Source: a virus. Taken from it: 61,539 nt of DNA. The position numbers and the translations under genes are program-made. The stretch covers positions 1 to 61,539 of IMG/VR virus record IMGVR_UViG_3300036851_000313; one strand, written 5' to 3'. Position 1 is the stretch's first letter, and every line of letters starts with the position of its first letter. Below are positions 55,283-61,539 of the stretch, one piece after another. The notes under the pieces were generated by a model. That model had not been told where the DNA came from and ran no database searches. It worked only from the letters and a program-made list of their open reading frames with translations.

Positions 55283-56076
55283 GCGCCTGGCACGAGGGTC
55301 CGATGCTCGCGTACGACTGCGAGACCACCGGCATCCAGGTCGAGACCGACCGGATCGTCACCGCGTCCGCGGTCGAGCTGTCGCCCACCGACACCTCGCA
55401 GTGGCAGGTCGTCCGCGACACGTGGCTGATCGCGGTCGACGTGGATATCCCCGAGGCCGCCACCGCGATCCACGGGGTGACCACGGCGCATGCCCGCGAG
55501 CACGGCCAGCCCGCCGCCGGGGTGATCGACCGGGCCGCCGGGGAGCTCGCCCTGGCGCTCACCCACGGCGTGCCCGTGGTGGGTATGAACCTCAGCTTCG
55601 ATCTGACGCTGCTGGACCGGGAGTGCCGCCGGAACCGGGTGCCGACCCTCGCCGACCGGATGGACGGCCGGCCGGTCGCCCCGGTGCTGGACGTGCGGAT
55701 CCTGGACAAGCACGTCGACACCTTCCGCAAGGGTTCCCGGAAACTCGACGCCCTGTGTGAGACCTACGGGGTGCCGCACGATGGGGCGCACGACGCCTGC
55801 GAGGACGCGCTGGCCGCCGCCCGGGTGCTGTTCCGGATCGGGCAGATCGGTGCCGGCAAGCGCCGGGGGCGCATCCCGGAGGTGGAGCAGGCGTGCCGCA
55901 GGCTGGCCGCGCTGACCCTCGACCAGCTGCACGACCTGCAGGTCGAGTCGGCGGCGGAGCAGGCCCGCTCGTTCGCCGCCTATCGGGAACGCAGCGGGCA
56001 GCCGGTGCCGGACGACGTCGAGGGTGTGTGGCCGGTCCGCCCGCTGCCCGCAGTCGAGGGGGCGGCGTCGTGCTGA
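55279..56076 (+). CDS. DnaQ-like 3'-5' exonuclease
   Basis: 265 aa, TTG start in a TTGA overlap. Exo I AYDCETTGI, HGVTTAHARE, Exo II GMNLSFDLTLLDREC, Exo III HDACEDALAA: DEDDh-type residues. C-terminal 100 residues are helical. May proofread or process ends with the Prim-Pol. Confidence 0.9.
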   Translation: MSAWHEGPMLAYDCETTGIQVETDRIVTASAVELSPTDTSQWQVVRDTWLIAVDVDIPEAATAIHGVTTAHAREHGQPAAGVIDRAAGELALALTHGVPVVGMNLSFDLTLLDRECRRNRVPTLADRMDGRPVAPVLDVRILDKHVDTFRKGSRKLDALCETYGVPHDGAHDACEDALAAARVLFRIGQIGAGKRRGRIPEVEQACRRLAALTLDQLHDLQVESAAEQARSFAAYRERSGQPVPDDVEGVWPVRPLPAVEGAASC

Positions 56077-56333
56077 CCCGCGAGCAGGCGGTGGAGCACC
56101 TCGCCTACGTGCAGACCGCGATCGCGTGTGTGGACGCCTGCGACTTCGACGGGCTTCAGGAGGTGCTGGACCTGCACGCCCTGTTCCGCCACGTCACCGA
56201 AACCGGGCCTGATGATCCTGCCGGGCCGGACCGGCTCGCGGAGATGCGCCGCTACGTCGGCGCGGCCCGCGTCTTCGCCCGCGCCGTCGACCAGGTCAGG
56301 TTGGAACGAATCCAGCAAGAAGTAGCGCCGTGA
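56070..56333 (+). CDS. Helical hypothetical protein
   Basis: 87 aa, GTG 56070. All-helical with REQAVEHLAYVQTAIACVDA. GTGA overlap with next gene. Function unknown. Confidence 0.52.
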   Translation: MLTREQAVEHLAYVQTAIACVDACDFDGLQEVLDLHALFRHVTETGPDDPAGPDRLAEMRRYVGAARVFARAVDQVRLERIQQEVAP

Positions 56334-56500
56334 CCCTCGGCTGTCCCTACTGCGATCACGTTGAGGTCGTCTCCCTCGAGGATCCCGACGCTTCCCTGTC
56401 TGACATGTCCAGTCACCTGATCTGGCGGCACAACAGCACAGACCCGGACGACCTCGCCCGGATCCGGGTCGACGGCGAATTGGAGGAGGAGTTGTCGTGA
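56330..56500 (+). CDS. C2H2-like zinc-finger protein
   Basis: 56 aa from GTG 56330, GTGA overlaps at both ends. CPYCDHVEVV...SHLIWRHNS gives a C2-H2 pattern. Small DNA-binding candidate. Confidence 0.58.
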   Translation: MTLGCPYCDHVEVVSLEDPDASLSDMSSHLIWRHNSTDPDDLARIRVDGELEEELS

Positions 56501-56688
56501 CCCGTCACCTGCCCGCGCTCGCGTTCGCCGCCGGCACCCTCACCGCCGGCTACGCGATCCACCACGCCCGCGTCCGCCCACTCGAACGGGAACTGCAAGC
56601 GGAACGCGCCCAGCGGCACCGCGACCTGCTCGCCCAGTACGGGCGGCGCATCCCCGGCCGGGTCCTGCCCATCAGGGGCACCACGTGA
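56497..56688 (+). CDS. Small membrane-anchored protein
   Basis: 63 aa, GTG 56497. Hydrophobic N-terminus (LPALAFAAGTLTAGYAI) then a basic helix. Function unknown. Confidence 0.5.
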   Translation: MTRHLPALAFAAGTLTAGYAIHHARVRPLERELQAERAQRHRDLLAQYGRRIPGRVLPIRGTT

Positions 56689-56990
56689 ACGCCCTGCCGA
56701 CCTGGGACAAGATGTCCGAACTCGACCGCGGTGCCGTGCTGCTGCACCTGTGGAAACGCGAACGGGAAGGCGCCTCCTACGCCGTCTCCGACTATCCGGC
56801 CGAGTTCTTCAACGACCCGCAGCTGACCGCGCTCGGACCGGCGGACGCCTGCCGGCACGCCGTGTACGTGATCGGCTCCTACAGCCGCGCCTGCGACCTC
56901 CTCGGCGACGACGAGGTGGCCGCGCTGTATGAGCTGGCGCTCACCGCCGACCGAGACCGCGTCCTGACCAGATTGCGAGCCGAGTCGTGA
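56685..56990 (+). CDS. Hypothetical helical protein
   Basis: 101 aa, GTG 56685. MSELDRGAVLLHLWKREREG and SYAVSDYPAEFFNDP match a small family I associate with actinophage early regions. Function unknown. Confidence 0.55.
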   Translation: MNALPTWDKMSELDRGAVLLHLWKREREGASYAVSDYPAEFFNDPQLTALGPADACRHAVYVIGSYSRACDLLGDDEVAALYELALTADRDRVLTRLRAES

Positions 56991-57217
56991 GCGCCGAGAC
57001 GCCTGTCCCCATGTTGGGCGCCAGGCTCACCGGACGCTACGACGACGACCGCGCCTTCACCGTCGAAGGCTGCGTCAACTACGAGGTCGCCGTCACGTTG
57101 GGCGGTTCCGAGCCGCTGTTCGTGGACGCTCTCGACCTGCTCCGCGTCGTCTCCCACGTCGTCCTCGACCTCGTGTACGGGCCGAGTCCCACCGCCGATG
57201 ACGAGGTGCCGTCGTGA
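56987..57217 (+). CDS. Small hypothetical protein
   Basis: 76 aa, GTGA overlap. Beta strands (YDDDRAFTVEGCVNYEVAVT) then helix. Unknown. Confidence 0.5.
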   Translation: MSAETPVPMLGARLTGRYDDDRAFTVEGCVNYEVAVTLGGSEPLFVDALDLLRVVSHVVLDLVYGPSPTADDEVPS

Positions 57218-57489
57218 GAACCATCTGGAAGTACCAGCTGACGACGACAGACACGCAGACCATCAGCATGCCCGCCGGTGCCAGGATCCTGTGCGCGCAA
57301 CTCCAGCATGGGACCCCTAACCTGTGGGCCGAGGTCGACCCGGCCGCACCACCCGAACCGCGAACCATCCGCATCTACGGCACCGGCAACCCCGCCCCCG
57401 ACAAGCCCGGCCAGTACGTCGGCACCTACCAGCTCTACGACGGCGCGTTCGTCGGCCACGTCTACGACCGGACCGAGGTGCCGTCGTGA
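57214..57489 (+). CDS. Conserved DUF7352-like beta protein
   Basis: 91 aa, GTG 57214. IWKYQLTTTDTQTISMPAGA...QLQHGTPNLWAEVDP is the pattern of a widespread small phage family (IWKYxL...G...L...WxxVDP). Role unknown. Confidence 0.72.
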   Translation: MRTIWKYQLTTTDTQTISMPAGARILCAQLQHGTPNLWAEVDPAAPPEPRTIRIYGTGNPAPDKPGQYVGTYQLYDGAFVGHVYDRTEVPS

Positions 57490-57899
57490 GCGCCGAGCTG
57501 CTGCGCGAGGCCGCCCGGCTGATGAGAGAACGGGCCGGGAAGGCGACACCCGGGCCGTGGCTCGCTAACGTCCTCGGCTCCGAGGGTTACGCCGTGACAA
57601 AGGATCGCGACCTGTCTGGACCCCCACGACGTCGCATCCGGGTGGCGCGCTGCGGCCACGAGGACTGGGACACCGACAAGCACAACGCCGAGCACATCGC
57701 CTCCTGGCACCCAGCCGTATCCCTCGACGTGGCCGACCTGCTGAAGCACGTGGACGGCCTTCCGCCGGTCAGCAATCGGGACTGCGTCTCGCTCGTGGGT
57801 CCAGATGAGCCGTGCGGCCAATGCCTCGCCTGCTCGGTGCATTGGCTGAGGAACGCGGCCACATCACTCGCCCGCGCCTACCTGGGCGGCATCACGTGA
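57486..57899 (+). CDS. Hypothetical phage early protein
   Basis: 137 aa, GTG 57486. ELLREAARLMRERAGKATPG PWLA start and DKHNAEHIASWHPAVSLDVA resemble the ead/Ea22-like family, in which such proteins carry an NAEHIA-type segment. Function unknown. Confidence 0.62.
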   Translation: MSAELLREAARLMRERAGKATPGPWLANVLGSEGYAVTKDRDLSGPPRRRIRVARCGHEDWDTDKHNAEHIASWHPAVSLDVADLLKHVDGLPPVSNRDCVSLVGPDEPCGQCLACSVHWLRNAATSLARAYLGGIT

Positions 57900-58102
57900 G
57901 CGCCGACGCGGCCTACATGCGCGAATACCGCCGCCGCCACCCCGACTACGTGAGCAGGCAACGCGCCGACAACCGGGCCCGGCAACGCGCCTACACCCGG
58001 CTCGCCAGACGGCACCTCGCCGACTTCTGCCGACTCTACCTCGAAGAACGCCTCACCGAACACGCCCGGCTCGCCGCACAGGCAGCGGAGGGAACGACGT
58101 GA
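57896..58102 (+). CDS. Small basic protein, copy 1 of a duplicated pair
   Basis: 68 aa, GTG 57896. SADAAYMREYRRRHPDYVSR, basic helix, ends HARLAAQAAEGTT. Its paralogue 58983..59192 lies on the other side of the DUF5131 gene. Could bind nucleic acid. Confidence 0.65.
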   Translation: MSADAAYMREYRRRHPDYVSRQRADNRARQRAYTRLARRHLADFCRLYLEERLTEHARLAAQAAEGTT

Positions 58103-58986
58103 GCGACCACAGCGCCATCCAATGGACCGAGGCCACGTGGAATCCGGTCACCGGATGTTCCAAGGTCAGCCCCGGCTGCGACCACTGCTACGCCGAACGC
58201 CTCACCGAACGCTTCCACGGCAAAGGCTCGTTCGCTGAGGTCAAGCTGCACCCGGACCGGCTCGACCAGCCGCTGCGTTGGCGTCGCCCGCGCCGCGTGT
58301 TCGTCAACAGCATGAGCGACCTGTTCCACGAGTCGGTGCCCGACGACTACATCGCCCACACCTTCGCGATCATGGCCGCCACGCCGCGGCACACGTACCA
58401 GGTGCTCACGAAACGGCATGGTCGTATGCGGTCCCTGCTGTCCTCGCCGAAGTTCCAGGAGAAGACCGAGCCGTGGCGCGTCGTCGGCGACAACGTGGTG
58501 CCCGACCCAGGCTGGCCGTTGCCCAACGTCTGGCTCGGCGTGAGCGTGGAGGACCAGCATTGGGCGGACATCCGCATCCCCACGCTGCTCGACACCCCGG
58601 CCGCTATCCGGTTCCTATCCTGCGAACCGCTCCTCGGACCCGTCGATCTACGGAATCTGCGAGCCCGCAACGGGGCGCTCATCGACTGCCTCGCCGGTGA
58701 TGTGAAGGACCCACGCGACCAAGCGGTGTACGCCGCTTGTCCCGGCTCCATCGACTGGGTCATCATCGGCGGCGAGAGCGGACCCGGCGCGCGACCCATG
58801 GAACTCGACTGGGCCCGCCACCTCATCGAGCAGTGCGCCGCCGCCGATGTCGCTTGCTTCGTGAAGCAGCTCGGCTCCGTGTGGGCCCGCGGCCTGTACG
58901 GCGACAGCAAAGGCGGCCACTGGGACCTCTGGCCCGCCGACCTGCGGGTCCGCGATTACCCGCAGACCGTGGCGGTGGCGTCGTGA
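58099..58986 (+). CDS. DUF5131 / phage Gp37-Gp68-like protein
   Basis: 295 aa, GTG 58099. SAIQWTEATWNPVTGCSKVS then PGCDHCYAERL: the radical-SAM-like Cx3-8CxxCY motif of DUF5131; NSMSDLFHE, VLTKRHGRM, GVSVEDQHWAD, FLSCEPLLGP and IIGGESGPGARP follow in the family order. Function in phage is unknown; iron-sulfur or SAM chemistry has been suggested. Confidence 0.9.
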   Translation: MSDHSAIQWTEATWNPVTGCSKVSPGCDHCYAERLTERFHGKGSFAEVKLHPDRLDQPLRWRRPRRVFVNSMSDLFHESVPDDYIAHTFAIMAATPRHTYQVLTKRHGRMRSLLSSPKFQEKTEPWRVVGDNVVPDPGWPLPNVWLGVSVEDQHWADIRIPTLLDTPAAIRFLSCEPLLGPVDLRNLRARNGALIDCLAGDVKDPRDQAVYAACPGSIDWVIIGGESGPGARPMELDWARHLIEQCAAADVACFVKQLGSVWARGLYGDSKGGHWDLWPADLRVRDYPQTVAVAS

Positions 58987-59192
58987 GCGCCGACGCGGCC
59001 TACATGCGGACGTACCGCCGCCGTCATCCCGAATACGTACGCCAGCAGGTCGCCGACAACCGGGCCCGCCGCCGCGCCCTCGAACGACTGGCCCTCGCCC
59101 ACGGTGCCGAGTTCTGGCACCTGTACACCGAGGAACGCAACGCCGAACGCGCACGCCTCGCCGCACAAGCAGCGGAAGGGGCGACCGCATGA
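58983..59192 (+). CDS. Small basic protein, copy 2 of a duplicated pair
   Basis: 69 aa, GTG 58983. SADAAYMRTYRRRHPEYVRQ and ERARLAAQAAEGATA align with copy 1 along the full length. Both are translationally coupled (GTGA). Confidence 0.65.
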   Translation: MSADAAYMRTYRRRHPEYVRQQVADNRARRRALERLALAHGAEFWHLYTEERNAERARLAAQAAEGATA

Positions 59193-59335
59193 CCGCCCCG
59201 CCGCCCACCAGCCCGGCCCCGCCCGCGGAGACAACAACCACGGCGATCCCGCCGGCGGGGCCGAACAATCTCTCTCCCCCGGCAATCCCCCCGGCCGGGG
59301 GAGAGACCCCCACCATCATCGGCGGCGCGCTGTGA
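59189..59335 (+). CDS. 48-residue Pro/Thr/Ala-rich peptide
   Basis: ATG 59189 in an ATGA overlap. Nearly all Pro, Thr, Ala and Gly, so disordered. May be a linker ORF or a secreted peptide. Low certainty. Confidence 0.4.
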   Translation: MTAPPPTSPAPPAETTTTAIPPAGPNNLSPPAIPPAGGETPTIIGGAL

Positions 59336-59697
59336 GCAGCCGGGAACGCGCCAAAGGCACAGCGTGGGAGAGCGCCGTCGTCCAATGCCTCCGCGCCGCC
59401 GGGTTCGTCCATGCCGAACGGCGCGCCCTGGCCGGCGGACGCGACCGCGGAGACGTCACGGGAGTTCCGGGTTTAGTTGTTGAGTGTAAGAACGGCGCCC
59501 GGCTCGACCTGCACACCTGGCTCGCCGAAGCCAAAGCCGAGGCCGCCAACGACGGCGCCCAATACGGGGTCGCCTGGGCCAAACGCAAAGGCAGACCGGC
59601 CGCCGCAGACGGCTACGTGTTCATGGACGGCGCCACCTTCACCGCCCTGCTCGCCGCCGCGTACGGCATCCACGACCAGTCGGAGGCCGCGTCGTGA
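59332..59697 (+). CDS. Hjc-like Holliday junction resolvase
   Basis: 121 aa, GTG 59332. AKGTAWESAVVQCLRAAGFV (catalytic E), RGDVTGVPGLVVECKNG (D, E-x-K) is the archaeal Hjc/PD-(D/E)XK pattern. Probably resolves branched replicated DNA before packaging. Confidence 0.85.
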   Translation: MSSRERAKGTAWESAVVQCLRAAGFVHAERRALAGGRDRGDVTGVPGLVVECKNGARLDLHTWLAEAKAEAANDGAQYGVAWAKRKGRPAAADGYVFMDGATFTALLAAAYGIHDQSEAAS

Positions 59698-59882
59698 CCT
59701 TGTTCAACGAGCCCGACCGGCCGCCCCCGCGCCGGCCCCGCGACGCCGCCCCCGACCGCGAACCCGCCCGGCTCCACCACCTCTACCACCGCGGCACCTG
59801 CACCCGCTGCGGCGAGCCCTGGTCGATGGCCGGCCGCCGGGCGCCCTGCACACCCGCACCCGAAAGGACCGACACCCCGTGA
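59694..59882 (+). CDS. Small Cys/His zinc-finger protein
   Basis: 62 aa, GTG 59694. LHHLYHRGTCTRCGEPWSM...CTPAP gives one H-x-C-x2-C site. A compact zinc-finger often precedes phage clamp genes. Unknown. Confidence 0.55.
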   Translation: MTLFNEPDRPPPRRPRDAAPDREPARLHHLYHRGTCTRCGEPWSMAGRRAPCTPAPERTDTP

Positions 59883-60658
59883 ACACCGTCACCGTCGGCA
59901 CCGCCGACCTCCGCCAGGCCCTCTCCTCGGTCGCCCCGCACGCCGACCCGGACCCCGACTTCCCGCCCCTGCACCGCATCCGACTCCAGGGCGACCAGGC
60001 CGGCATCAACCTGACCGTCACCGCCACCAACCGGTACACCGCCGGCCACGCCCTCGTCTCCGTCGAAGACGACAGCGCCGACGAGTACGCCGAGGAGCCG
60101 TTCCGCGTCGACATGTCCCCCACCAACGTCAAAGAGATCCTCACCCTGTTCAAAGGCAAGGCCGGCGCCGGCGACGAACCAGGCGACACCCTGCGCCTCG
60201 ACGTCGACGACAAGCACACCCGCGTCACCGACACCTCCGGGCTGTTCGAAGGCAAGGCGTTGACGCTGCCCCGCTGGCCCGACGAAACCAACTTCCCCGA
60301 CGTGCCCGGCCTCATCGCCCGCGCGCTCGCCCGCAACGACGACGGGCTGGCCGGCGTCACCATGACCATGACCGGCGACGGCGACCTGTTCCACGGCATG
60401 GCCGAAGCCCTCGCCCACAAGGGCCGCCTCGTCGCCGACGGCACCAAGGTCGCCCTGTTCGCCGCCGCCGCCAAAGCCTACGAACAGCCGCTGGTCATCG
60501 AACCCACCGGCGAAGGCAAGGCGCTCGTCATCTCCTGCGGCGAATCCTTCCTCGGCCTGCTCATGCCCATGCGCCAAGACGATGAGGGCGACGCCAGACA
60601 CGCCGCGTGGCGGGCCGCGTGGCTGCGCAGACTCCCAGAACTTGCCAGCACGCCATGA
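59879..60658 (+). CDS. DnaN-like sliding-clamp homologue
   Basis: 259 aa, GTG 59879. DLRQALSSVAPHADPDPDFP, then IRLQGD...LTVTATNRYTAGHALV resembles a beta-clamp domain (VTATNxYxAG). About two clamp domains long, so shorter than bacterial beta (about 370 aa) and perhaps a trimer. It may recruit host polymerase to the Prim-Pol fork. Confidence 0.78.
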   Translation: MNTVTVGTADLRQALSSVAPHADPDPDFPPLHRIRLQGDQAGINLTVTATNRYTAGHALVSVEDDSADEYAEEPFRVDMSPTNVKEILTLFKGKAGAGDEPGDTLRLDVDDKHTRVTDTSGLFEGKALTLPRWPDETNFPDVPGLIARALARNDDGLAGVTMTMTGDGDLFHGMAEALAHKGRLVADGTKVALFAAAAKAYEQPLVIEPTGEGKALVISCGESFLGLLMPMRQDDEGDARHAAWRAAWLRRLPELASTP

Positions 60659-61530
60659 CCGAGAAGCCCACCTCCTACGTGCCCCGCTCGATGGGCGCAG
60701 AGTACGGCCACCACCTGGAAGGACCCGCCACGGCCGACCGGCTGCGCGACGACATCGCCACGGCGTTGTTCTATGAGCACGACGGCAAGCAGGTGTTCCG
60801 GTGGGCCGATGCGCGGGTGGAGATGGGCCAGGACTTTTACATCAGCGATGTCATCGACGCCGTCTACGCCGCCGTCCGGCCCCACATCGACAAACTGACT
60901 CAATCCCACACGCCGGATTTGGTCGACTGGCAGCTACGCATCACCAGGGCGCTGTGCCGAGACTGTGACTCCAGGGGCTTTCGGCTCAACGACGGGCTCC
61001 ATGGCGGCGGCCTGTGCGACCACGGCAGATGGTGGACCGAAGCAGGACGCATACTCGACGGCATCCGGCCCGAACTCGCACGATTGACGGCCGCCATCGA
61101 CGCGCTACGCGCCCGCGCCGAACAGGCCGAGGACCGGCTCGACGGGCAGGCGTGGGAAGACCTCACCGCCGAATGGGACGCGCTCCGCGGGCAGCTGGCC
61201 GACTCGGAAGACGCACTGGAGCGCGCCAAGACCGAGGCCCGCATAGCTATCGCCCAGCGGGACCGGTGGCGCGACGCGGCACGCGAGGCCGACCAGCACA
61301 TCCAGGCCGCGCGGGAGCTGTGCGACGAGGCTGTCGCCGAGCGCGGCGAGTACGAGCGGCTCGTACCGGGGGAATCGCCGCAGCCTGCACTCGTCAAGGC
61401 TGCGGACATCCACCGCGCCCTCGTCCAGCCCGAGAGGGCCGACGAGCCTGCTGCGCCCGTTGATCTGAGTAAGCCGCCGCCTGGTCCACCACAACCACCG
61501 TGGCCGCCCGAATGGAGGCCGAACGCATGA
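60655..61530 (+). CDS. Coiled-coil hypothetical protein at the circular junction
   Basis: 291 aa, ATG 60655 in an ATGA overlap. Residues about 40-85 resemble a folded N-terminal domain with HDGKQVFRWADARVEMGQDF, then CRDCDSRGF...LCDHGRWW metal-like, and a coiled coil from 140 to 245 plus a proline tail. Its last 38 codons recur at 2..118. Function unknown. Confidence 0.62.
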   Translation: MTEKPTSYVPRSMGAEYGHHLEGPATADRLRDDIATALFYEHDGKQVFRWADARVEMGQDFYISDVIDAVYAAVRPHIDKLTQSHTPDLVDWQLRITRALCRDCDSRGFRLNDGLHGGGLCDHGRWWTEAGRILDGIRPELARLTAAIDALRARAEQAEDRLDGQAWEDLTAEWDALRGQLADSEDALERAKTEARIAIAQRDRWRDAAREADQHIQAARELCDEAVAERGEYERLVPGESPQPALVKAADIHRALVQPERADEPAAPVDLSKPPPGPPQPPWPPEWRPNA

Positions 61531-61539
61531 GGGACCGGG
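61413..61539. repeat. Terminal direct repeat, copy 2
   Basis: Exact copy of bases 1-127 at the right end; see the left-end entry. It proves the two ends join, reading continuously from the coiled-coil gene into the small-gene operon. Confidence 0.93.

Overview
The window looks like a complete, circularly assembled genome of a temperate, siphovirus-like actinobacterial phage that also carries an ICE/plasmid-type DNA-transfer module. The first 127 bases are repeated exactly as the last 127 (61413..61539), so the unique circle is 61,412 bp. Very high GC, frequent GTG/TTG starts, leaderless-looking genes, dense 4-nt stop/start overlaps (GTGA, ATGA, TTGA) and strings of tiny zinc-ribbon proteins all point to a high-GC actinomycete host. 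No host chromosomal flank is present, so genus cannot be read from the sequence.

Layout on the circle. (1) Control region 48.6-51.1 kb: large serine integrase, an XRE repressor, and a divergent XRE regulator with a leaderless promoter and spaced operator-like repeats. (2) Early/replication arm, plus strand, 51.1 kb through the junction to 8.6 kb. It holds a RecB/Cas4-like nuclease, a gp3-like recombination directionality factor, a DnaQ-like exonuclease, a DUF5131 (gp37/gp68) protein, an Hjc-like resolvase, a beta-clamp-like protein, a PD-(D/E)XK nuclease, a Prim-Pol/DUF3987 primase-helicase and many small zinc-binding proteins. (3) An initiator-type tRNA(CAT) with a following hairpin at 8.68-8.78 kb. 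(4) Late region, plus strand, 9-41.3 kb: SNase-like protein, large terminase, portal, MuF, a protease with an in-frame nested scaffold, decoration protein, capsid, an 8-kb adhesin cassette, connectors, tail tube, frameshifted tail chaperone, tape measure with lytic transglycosylase domain, minor tail proteins, two collagen-like membrane proteins, a split amidase and holin-like proteins. Two small minus-strand loci and a low-GC HNH insertion interrupt it. (5) A minus-strand block 46.4-41.4 kb: a DUF2637/SpdB-like membrane protein, an FtsK/SpoIIIE (TraB/TraSA-like) translocase, a GIY-YIG-like protein and tandem DUF6221-like genes. A GntR/UTRA regulator is divergent from it across an operator-like region, followed by a zinc-ribbon protein and a GNAT acetyltransferase.

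How it fits together (inference): the XRE pair decides lysogeny, and the serine integrase with its directionality factor governs integration and excision. The Prim-Pol, clamp and exonuclease support replication without a replicative polymerase of its own. The late operon packages DNA and lyses the host. The GntR-controlled FtsK/SpdB-like module resembles those of pSAM2-type actinobacterial integrative conjugative elements. The element could therefore be a phage-ICE hybrid with two exit routes, virions and mycelial double-stranded DNA transfer. That hybrid is the main novelty candidate.

Limits: no database search was possible. Family calls rest on motif recognition, synteny and remembered family features. 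Many small ORFs are called from codon continuity and start/stop overlap only. No stretch over 300 bases lacks a gene.
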